A stretch of DNA of 5,232 bases, taken from positions 1 to 5,232 of the forward strand of contig CAAGJR010000092.1 in NCBI GenBank assembly GCA_900770265.1. The letters run 5' to 3'. Below are positions 1-4,215 of the stretch, one piece after another. The position numbers were made by a program, and so were the translations under genes. Numbering within the stretch: the first letter of the stretch is position 1; each line of letters starts with the position of its first letter. Under the pieces are notes generated by a model. The model had not been told where the DNA came from and searched no databases. It saw nothing but the letters and a program-made list of their open reading frames with translations. The DNA comes from an uncultured Acidaminococcus sp. GTDB lineage: Bacteria; Bacillota; Negativicutes; Acidaminococcales; Acidaminococcaceae.

Positions 1-20
1 GAATTCAGATCTACTTTCAT
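1..20 (-). CDS. pxpA: Start of probable 5-oxoprolinase subunit A (PxpA, LamB/YcsF family), cut by window end
   Basis: Only the first six codons and two bases of the seventh are present, reading M-K-V-D-L-N-S (any TCN codon is serine). This matches the conserved opening of LamB/YcsF family proteins, in which an (M)xxDLN(S/C) strand leads into a DLGE motif. PxpA works with PxpB and PxpC to hydrolyse 5-oxoproline to glutamate with ATP in the cytoplasm. The start is supported by a GGGAG ribosome binding site eight bases upstream and by a promoter region. The neighbouring upstream gene is a YcsG-type carrier, and ycsG is adjacent to ycsF (pxpA) in B. subtilis, which greatly strengthens a call that seven residues alone could not carry. 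The next 30 bases beyond the window would settle it. Confidence 0.6.
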
Positions 21-28
21 GATAATAG

Positions 29-35
29 CTCCCTT
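29..35 (-). promoter_or_regulatory. Ribosome binding site of the gene starting at 20
   Basis: The minus strand reads AAGGGAG, followed by eight bases and then ATG. This is a good Shine-Dalgarno match at normal spacing and shows that the ATG at 18-20 is a real start. Confidence 0.7.
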
Positions 36-54
36 CGTTTTGTACGGTTTGAAC

Positions 55-77
55 ATTACTCATTATAAGTGAGTAAT
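55..77. repeat. Perfect inverted repeat overlapping the -10 box (candidate operator)
   Basis: ATTACTCA (55-62) and TGAGTAAT (70-77) are exact reverse complements with a seven-base spacer. The repeat covers the TATAAT at 62-67, so a bound dimeric regulator would block that promoter. It has no following T-run on the minus strand and so does not look like a terminator. The regulator is unknown. Confidence 0.55.
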
Positions 78-110
78 TATGCATTATGCAACATTTCACA
101 ATTTTGTCAA
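62..110 (-). promoter_or_regulatory. Overlapping sigma-70-type promoters for the pxpA-like gene
   Basis: On the minus strand a perfect -35 box TTGACA (105-110) stands 16 bases before CATAAT (83-88), a five-of-six -10 box. A second, overlapping candidate pairs TTGCAT (86-91) with a perfect TATAAT (62-67) at 18 bases. Either would start transcription 30 to 60 bases before the ATG at 20. The sequence lies downstream of the NRAMP-like gene, so the pxpA-like gene can be transcribed on its own. I see no terminator after the carrier gene, so read-through is also possible. Confidence 0.6.
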
Positions 111-116
111 AGTATA

Positions 117-126
117 GTGTATACAC
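117..126. promoter_or_regulatory. 10-bp palindrome GTGTATACAC just upstream of the -35 box
   Basis: GTGTATACAC is a perfect palindrome lying seven bases upstream (minus-strand sense) of the TTGACA at 105-110. The TGTATACA core resembles operators of some FadR-type GntR regulators, for example the ATTGTATACAAT site described for MdcY. A ten-base palindrome can arise by chance, so this is only a candidate regulator site. Confidence 0.3.
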
Positions 127-162
127 CTGCCTTTTCTGTAAAAAATGATATGGTTTCCTGCC

Positions 163-1338
163 TCAGAAGAGCATCTTCATGATGGTCTTCACGCTCATGA
201 CCATCAGCACGGCAAATACCAGCCAGCCGGAATAGAACAGGAAATTGGAGTGCTTGTAAGCACCCACGATTTTTTCCTTTTTCGCAGCCAGCAAAAGAGA
301 CCCCAGCACGATGGGCAGGATCAGCCCGTTCAAGGCCCCTACCACCACCAGCACCGTCACCGGTTTGCCGATGAAGGAGAAGATAAAAGAGGAGAACAGG
401 ATGAAGGCAATAATCAGATACCGGTGGTATTTCTCCAGCGTAGGGCTGAACGTACGGATGAAGGAGACGGAGGTGTAGGCACAGCCCACCACGGACGTAA
501 TGGCCGCCGACCACATAACCAGCCCGAAGATCTTATAACCGATATCCCCGGCCGCCAGTTTGAACACGGAGGCAGGCGGGTTGGCCGGATCCAGCATCAG
601 GCCCTGGCTGATGACCCCAAGCGTAGCCAAAAACAGCAGGACCCGCATCAGGCTGGTGATGCCGATGCCCATGAGGGAGCTCCGGTTCACCTGGTCCATG
701 TTCTCCACACCGGTAATGCCCGCATCCAGCAGCCGATGGCCGCCGGCAAAGGTGATGTAGCCGCCCACGCTGCCACCCACCAGGGTAATGATGGACATTA
801 CGTCCACCGTGTCCGGCATGACCGTCTTCTGCAGGGCCAGCCCCACCGGTGGATGGGAAGTGATGGCCACATAGATGGTCAGCAGCACCATGAACCCGCC
901 GACGATCTGGGCGAACTTATCCATCAGAGCCCCGGCGCTCTTGTTCAGGAAGATGAAGACGGCGATGGCTGTACTGATCAGGGCCCCGGTGACGGGAGAT
1001 ACCCCCAGCAGCACATTCAGGCCCAGGCCGGCGCCCCCTACGTTCCCGATGTTGAAGGCCAGGCCCCCGGCCACCACCAAAGCTGAAACAAAATACCCCA
1101 GCCCCGGCAGCAGAGCGTTGGCGATATCCTGTCCCGGTTTCTTGGCGGCTGCGATGATCCGCCACACGTTCAGCTGGGTCACCGCATGGATCAGGATGGT
1201 GGCCAGGATGACGAAACCGAAACTGGCTCCCAGCTGCCCGGTAAATACGGTGGTCTGGGTCAGGAACCCCGGCCCGATGGCAGACGTGGCCATCAGGAAG
1301 GCCGCCCCCAGCAGCACACTCCAATTGGATTCTTTCAC
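163..1338 (-). CDS. NRAMP-superfamily carrier of the YcsG type
   Basis: This 391-residue integral membrane protein has about eleven hydrophobic segments and belongs to the NRAMP superfamily, within the YcsG branch as I recall it. Residues 8-40 (LGAAFLMATSAIGPGF, then an LGASFGF segment) form helix 1 and its exit. Residues 187-207 (LVGGSVGGYITFAGGH, then RLLDAG) form helix 6. Canonical NRAMP metal transporters carry DPGN in helix 1 and MPH in helix 6. Here helix 1 has GPGF (22-25) and helix 6 has only a lone histidine (201), so the usual Asp, Asn and Met metal ligands are missing. Mn or Fe uptake should therefore not be assumed. The start is GTG (1336-1338), with an excellent AAAGGAGG site eight bases upstream. 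It lies upstream of a probable pxpA and may import a substrate for 5-oxoproline or glutamate metabolism. Family membership is firm; the substrate is inference. Confidence 0.9.
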   Translation of the reverse strand: MKESNWSVLLGAAFLMATSAIGPGFLTQTTVFTGQLGASFGFVILATILIHAVTQLNVWRIIAAAKKPGQDIANALLPGLGYFVSALVVAGGLAFNIGNVGGAGLGLNVLLGVSPVTGALISTAIAVFIFLNKSAGALMDKFAQIVGGFMVLLTIYVAITSHPPVGLALQKTVMPDTVDVMSIITLVGGSVGGYITFAGGHRLLDAGITGVENMDQVNRSSLMGIGITSLMRVLLFLATLGVISQGLMLDPANPPASVFKLAAGDIGYKIFGLVMWSAAITSVVGCAYTSVSFIRTFSPTLEKYHRYLIIAFILFSSFIFSFIGKPVTVLVVVGALNGLILPIVLGSLLLAAKKEKIVGAYKHSNFLFYSGWLVFAVLMVMSVKTIMKMLF

Positions 1339-1346
1339 GATTCGTT

Positions 1347-1354
1347 CCTCCTTT
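1347..1354 (-). promoter_or_regulatory. Ribosome binding site deciding the GTG start of the carrier
   Basis: AAAGGAGG on the minus strand is a near-perfect Shine-Dalgarno sequence, eight bases before GTG at 1336-1338. It fixes the non-ATG start of the NRAMP-like gene. No other start in the frame has comparable support. Confidence 0.85.
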
Positions 1355-1436
1355 AAATTTCGTTTTATTCTGTTAATTCTGATACAAACGCTCCTGCCCT
1401 CCCTCCTGTGCTTTACTGTATTGCTGTCATGTATCC

Positions 1437-1442
1437 ATTATA
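1437..1442 (-). promoter_or_regulatory. Probable -10 box of the NRAMP-like gene
   Basis: A perfect TATAAT on the minus strand lies about 95 bases upstream of the GTG start. The positions 16 to 18 bases further upstream (around 1459-1466) hold GAATTC or CGAATT, a poor -35 match, so the promoter may be weak or activator-dependent. The resulting leader would be close to 90 bases. I see no riboswitch or strong hairpin in it. Confidence 0.45.
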
Positions 1443-1503
1443 CAAGAAAATTCAACAGGAATTCGCCGTAATTATTCCATAACTTATCATTTTATGTAAA
1501 ATA

Positions 1504-1523
1504 AATAAAACTTAATAAAACTT
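1504..1523. repeat. Tandem 10-bp repeat AATAAAACTT, two copies
   Basis: AATAAAACTT occurs exactly twice in a row (1504-1513 and 1514-1523). It sits in a very AT-rich stretch four bases upstream of the plus-strand -35 candidate at 1528. A one-turn spacing fits an UP-element or a tandem regulator site, but low-complexity AT sequence can give this by chance. Confidence 0.45.
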
Positions 1524-1527
1524 TACG

Positions 1528-1556
1528 TTACCATTTGTCTCATAAAACGGTATACT
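1528..1556 (+). promoter_or_regulatory. Candidate promoter for the DUF2798 gene
   Basis: TTACCA (1528-1533, four of six matches to TTGACA) is 17 bases from TATACT (1551-1556, five of six matches to TATAAT). Transcription would begin near 1563, giving a leader of about 86 bases. That start point coincides with the base of the hairpin at 1565-1609. Confidence 0.5.
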
Positions 1557-1564
1557 ATAAGAGC

Positions 1565-1617
1565 AATGCGTATTCTCAGCGATGTAAATCCAATTGCTGG
1601 GGATGCGTTATTTTTTT
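1565..1617 (+). terminator. Terminator-like hairpin in the leader of the DUF2798 gene (possible attenuator)
   Basis: AATGCGT (1565-1571) pairs with ATGCGTT (1603-1609), and TCTCAGC (1574-1580) pairs with GCTGGGG (1596-1602). Together they make 14 pairs, four of them G-U, interrupted by a two-base bulge. The loop is 15 bases (1581-1595), and the stem is followed by A and seven T's (1611-1617). This has the form of an intrinsic terminator placed before the coding gene. A competing pairing, AGCAAT (1562-1567) with ATTGCT (1593-1598), would disrupt the hairpin. I recognise no known riboswitch aptamer here. It could be an attenuator, the end of a very short RNA, or a stabilising 5' hairpin. Confidence 0.5.
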
Positions 1618-1648
1618 GCATTCATGACGGATAAAGAAGAAATGAACA

Positions 1649-2098
1649 ATGCCTGAAACTCGAAAAGAAGCTGTGATCTTTACCTGTATGATGGCCTTTG
1701 GCATGGTCCTGGGCATGGCTTCCTACAATTCGCTGTTAGTGCTGGGCTGGCAGGGGCCCTGGTTCACTACGGCTCTGCGGAATTTTGCCCGGGAATACTT
1801 CCTGGCGGTCCCGGTGGCTTTTTTCATCGGCAGCCCCATCGCCATGCGGCTGACCCTCCGCTTCTGGCCCTGGAAGGAGCATTATTTCCCCATCGGCATG
1901 GGCATCTTCACCCCCTGCATCATGGCCCCGCTCATGACCACCCTGATCCATGTGCTGTTCTTCCATGTCCATTCCTGGTCCGTGCTGGGTCCGGCCTTCC
2001 TGCGGAACATCCCGGGTGCCATGGCCATCCAGCTGCTCCTGGTGGGCCCGCTGGTACGGGAATGTTTCGGGCTGTGGAAGTTCCGGAAGCTGAAGTAA
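1649..2098 (+). CDS. DUF2798 family four-helix membrane protein
   Basis: A 149-residue protein with four hydrophobic segments at about residues 8-30, 48-68, 82-106 and 121-140. The overall pattern (an MPxT-type start, FTxMM near residue 11, a VPVAFFIGSPIAMR segment at 54-67) matches the DUF2798 family as I know it. Its function is not established. The protein is an internal duplication: LRN at 43-45 begins a helix ending in GSPIAMR, and LRN at 118-120 begins one ending in GPLVRE. It should sit in the cytoplasmic membrane. The ATG at 1649 has only a weak purine-rich AAAGAAGA site about nine bases upstream, unlike the strong GGAGG sites of its neighbours. The gene stands alone, divergent from the NRAMP-like gene and convergent with the exporter operon. 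Confidence 0.8.
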   Translation: MPETRKEAVIFTCMMAFGMVLGMASYNSLLVLGWQGPWFTTALRNFAREYFLAVPVAFFIGSPIAMRLTLRFWPWKEHYFPIGMGIFTPCIMAPLMTTLIHVLFFHVHSWSVLGPAFLRNIPGAMAIQLLLVGPLVRECFGLWKFRKLK

Positions 2099-2131
2099 AA
2101 GAGGCTGCCGCGTTTTAGCGACAGCCTCTTT
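2098..2131. terminator. Bidirectional intrinsic terminator
   Basis: AAAGAGGCTGCCGC (2098-2111) and GCGACAGCCTCTTT (2118-2131) form a 14-base stem around a six-base loop. Read on the minus strand the stem is complete with a single G-U pair and is followed by TTTT then AC. Read on the plus strand there is one C-A mismatch and the stem runs into T-rich sequence. It ends the DUF2798 gene on one side and the exporter operon on the other. On the minus strand it begins two bases after the stop codon of the small gene at 2134. Confidence 0.88.
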
Positions 2132-2133
2132 CC

Positions 2134-2301
2134 TTATCCTTTTAGCTTTCCCACCAGCCACATGAGCGCTCCTGCCACGATGATGTACAGCAGCAGGGCC
2201 CGGGAACGGTCTTTGATATCGAACCTTGTCTTGGGCCGGTGGAGGAATTCCACGAACCCCCTCCATTTCTGCCGGAGGGTGGGCTTTGGTGCCTCATTCA
2301 T
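2134..2301 (-). CDS. Small single-span membrane protein, last gene of the exporter operon
   Basis: This 55-residue reading frame opens MNEAPKPTLRQKW and closes VGKLKG. The N-terminal half is strongly basic (two RPK/RSR-type clusters between residues 22 and 34). One hydrophobic helix follows at about 36-51 (ALLLYIIVAGALMWLV), then a short basic tail. The charge pattern suggests the N-terminus stays in the cytoplasm. The ATG lies inside the end of the permease gene, overlapping it by eight bases (the junction reads ATGAATGA), so translation is probably coupled to the permease by re-initiation, as no clear Shine-Dalgarno sequence precedes it. The stop is immediately followed by the operon terminator, so the frame fills the space between permease and terminator. 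I do not recognise a family. It could be an accessory subunit or regulator of the pump; the function is unknown. Confidence 0.68.
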   Translation of the reverse strand: MNEAPKPTLRQKWRGFVEFLHRPKTRFDIKDRSRALLLYIIVAGALMWLVGKLKG

Positions 2302-3508
2302 ACCGCAGGGCATCGATGGGGTCCAGCAGGGCAGCCTTCTTGGCCGGATACAGTCCGAAGAACAGCCCGATGCCTACGGAGAACACCACCGAAATGATGG
2401 TGGCCGCAATGGATACCACCACGGGCCAGCCGATAACCTTGGCGGCAATCACAGAGATCACCGTCCCCAGGATCATACCCGTGGTCCCCCCGGTGACCCC
2501 GATGACCATGGATTCCACCAGGAACTGGAGCAGGATGTCATGGTACGTGGCCCCCAGGGCCTTCCGGATGCCGATTTCCCTTGTCCGCTCCGTCACGGAC
2601 ACCAGCATGATGTTCATGATGCCGATGCCGCCCACCAGCAGGCTGATGCCGGCAATGATGGCCAGCAGCAGGGTGATGGACCCGGTGGTCTCCTGGGCCG
2701 TCTTGATGATTTCCGTCAGGTCACGGACCGTAAAGTCGTCGTCTTCGCCGGTCCGGATCTTGTGCCGGGTCCGCAGCAGGGTAACCACATCGGACTGGAC
2801 CTGGGACACGGTATTTTCGTTTTCACACTGGATGGTGATGTTCCGGATATAGGTCAGGCCCATCAATCTCTGCATGGCGGTCGTCAGAGGGACGAACACC
2901 ACATCGTCCTGGTCCTGGCCCATGGAAGACTGCCCCTTGGTAGCCAGTACCCCGATGACAAGGAACGGAGCCTTGTTGATCCGCATGATCTGCCCCACGG
3001 CCTTTCCATCAGGGAACAGGTTATCCGCCACGGTCTTGCCGATGACACACACCCGCTCCCGGCTGTTCATGTCGTTCTGGGTATACATGCGCCCTTCGGA
3101 GATCTGGTAATTCCGGATTTCCAGCACGTTGGGAGTGATACCCTGCACCTGGGAGTTCCAGTTCTGGTTCCCGGCCACCAGCTGATAGCTGGTCTGCACG
3201 CCGGGTGCCACATATTTGATGCCGTCCACGTTCTTTTCGATGGCCTTGGCATCCTCATAGGTCAGCTTGGCCCCGCTGCCGCTGGCAATCCGCTGGCCAT
3301 TGGCCGTCCGGCCGCCGCTCATGACGATCAGCAGGTTGCTGCCCATGCTGGTGATGTTGTCCTTGACCTTCTCCTGCATGCCCAGACCCAGGGAAACCAT
3401 GGCAATGACGGCACCCACGCCGATGATGATGCCCAGCATGGTGAGGAACGTCCGCACCTTGTTGGCCACCATGCCTTCGAAGGCCATTTTCACACATTCT
3501 CTAAACAA
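2294..3508 (-). CDS. MacB-type ABC transporter permease
   Basis: The 404-residue protein has the MacB/FtsX layout. Helix 1 is at about 20-41 (a TMLGIIIGVGAVIAM segment). A large extracytoplasmic MacB_PCD-type domain spans about 45-272, and three more helices lie near 277-305, 326-357 and 363-388. The conserved cytoplasmic coupling stretch ERTREIGIRKALGA (307-320) and the closing LDPIDALRYE (395-404) are typical of the family. It couples ATP hydrolysis by its partner ATPase to movement of the extracytoplasmic domain and adaptor. Unlike E. coli MacB, the ATPase is a separate protein. The start is TTG (3506-3508), eight bases after GGAGGAGG and inside the end of the ATPase gene. An ATG seven codons further in is possible but would lose the usual amphipathic lead-in. 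The substrate cannot be read from the sequence. Confidence 0.9.
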   Translation of the reverse strand: MFRECVKMAFEGMVANKVRTFLTMLGIIIGVGAVIAMVSLGLGMQEKVKDNITSMGSNLLIVMSGGRTANGQRIASGSGAKLTYEDAKAIEKNVDGIKYVAPGVQTSYQLVAGNQNWNSQVQGITPNVLEIRNYQISEGRMYTQNDMNSRERVCVIGKTVADNLFPDGKAVGQIMRINKAPFLVIGVLATKGQSSMGQDQDDVVFVPLTTAMQRLMGLTYIRNITIQCENENTVSQVQSDVVTLLRTRHKIRTGEDDDFTVRDLTEIIKTAQETTGSITLLLAIIAGISLLVGGIGIMNIMLVSVTERTREIGIRKALGATYHDILLQFLVESMVIGVTGGTTGMILGTVISVIAAKVIGWPVVVSIAATIISVVFSVGIGLFFGLYPAKKAALLDPIDALRYE

Positions 3509-4199
3509 CGATCTGGCCTCCTCCCTCTTTCTCTTCGGTCAGTTTGCCATCCCGCATGACCAGGATCCGCTGGGTCATGGCCGCCAGTTCCGGTTCGTGG
3601 GTGACCATGATCACGGTCTTGCCCTCGTGGTTCAGCTTTTCGAAGATGTCGATGATTTCCAGGGTGGATTTCGTATCCAGGTTCCCGGTGGGTTCATCGG
3701 CCATGATGATGGCCGGGTTGTTGATCAGCGCCCGGGCGATGGCCACCCGCTGCCGCTGCCCGCCGGACATTTCATTGGGTTTGTGATACATCCGGCTGCC
3801 CAGCCCCACATTGGTCAGGGCCTTTTCCGCCCGCTTCGTCCGTTCTTCCAGGTTCACCCCGGCGTAGATCAGGGGCAGGGCCACATTCTCCACGGCGGTG
3901 AGCCGGTTCAGCAGGTTGAAGCTCTGGAATACGAACCCGATCTTCTGGTTCCGGGTGTGGGCCAGTTCATCGTCCGTATAGTTGGCGATGTTCTTCCCCT
4001 CCAGGATGTATTCCCCGGAGGTGGGCCGGTCCAGACAGCCCAGGATGTTCATCATGGTGGATTTGCCGCTGCCCGAAGGCCCCACGATGGACGTGAACTT
4101 GCCTTTTTCGAAGTTCACGGTCACATGGTTCAGGGCGTAGACGACAGTATCCCCCATCTGATAGCTCTTGACGATATCTTTCAGTTCAATGACGTTCAT
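3501..4199 (-). CDS. MacB-type ABC transporter ATP-binding protein
   Basis: A 232-residue cytoplasmic ATPase of the LolD/MacB type, complete in all motifs. Walker A is GPSGSGKST (40-48), the Q-loop glutamine is Q92, the signature is MSGGQ (144-148, M replacing the usual L), Walker B is IIMADEP (164-170) with catalytic E169, the D-loop is NLD (173-175) and the switch histidine is H201. It should dimerise and drive the permease encoded just downstream. The tail beyond residue 215 is Glu- and Gly-rich, and its codons (GGA GGA GGC) double as the ribosome binding site of the permease. The ATG at 4197-4199 has a GGAGG site nine bases upstream and follows the adaptor gene by 15 bases. Confidence 0.95.
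   Translation of the reverse strand: MNVIELKDIVKSYQMGDTVVYALNHVTVNFEKGKFTSIVGPSGSGKSTMMNILGCLDRPTSGEYILEGKNIANYTDDELAHTRNQKIGFVFQSFNLLNRLTAVENVALPLIYAGVNLEERTKRAEKALTNVGLGSRMYHKPNEMSGGQRQRVAIARALINNPAIIMADEPTGNLDTKSTLEIIDIFEKLNHEGKTVIMVTHEPELAAMTQRILVMRDGKLTEEKEGGGQIVV
3517..3524 (-). promoter_or_regulatory. Ribosome binding site for the permease, inside the ATPase gene
   Basis: GGAGGAGG on the minus strand lies eight bases upstream of TTG at 3506-3508. It supports that non-ATG start over later ATG codons. It also encodes the glycine-rich end of the ATPase, so the two uses are superposed. Confidence 0.7.
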
Positions 4200-4208
4200 G
4201 GTTTCCGT

Positions 4209-4213
4209 CCTCC
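4209..4213 (-). promoter_or_regulatory. Ribosome binding site of the ATPase gene
   Basis: GGAGG on the minus strand stands nine bases before ATG at 4197-4199, within the short gap after the adaptor stop codon. No promoter-like sequence fits in this gap, so the genes are cotranscribed. Confidence 0.75.
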
Positions 4214-4215
4214 AA

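Noticed and set aside
1..12. Adjacent EcoRI (GAATTC) and BglII (AGATCT) sites at the window start, which could look like a cloning linker.
   Set aside because: The bases read in frame on the minus strand as part of MKVDLNS with a proper ribosome binding site, so they are explained as genuine coding sequence; AT-balanced six-base sites arise by chance.
127..163. A possible terminator after the NRAMP-like gene, because of a T-run and two CCTGCC copies.
   Set aside because: The two copies are direct, not inverted, so they cannot form a hairpin, and no other stem precedes the T-run.
145..1086. Long plus-strand open frame opposite the NRAMP-like gene.
   Set aside because: Its translation is rich in H, Q, D, G and P without any domain pattern, which is the antisense shadow of a GC-biased membrane protein gene; it has no ribosome binding site.
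1461..1500. A possible Fur- or MntR-like box near the NRAMP-like promoter (ATGATAAGTTATGG on the minus strand).
   Set aside because: The match to a GATAAT-type inverted repeat is partial and lies in AT-rich sequence; the carrier also lacks metal ligands, so there is no functional reason to force the call.
2162..3559. A 465-residue plus-strand open frame opposite the permease, and a similar one at 3267-4256.
   Set aside because: Both are low-information antisense shadows (His/Gly/Asp-rich) of genes with intact ABC transporter motifs on the other strand, and the first would read across a likely terminator region without its own start signals.
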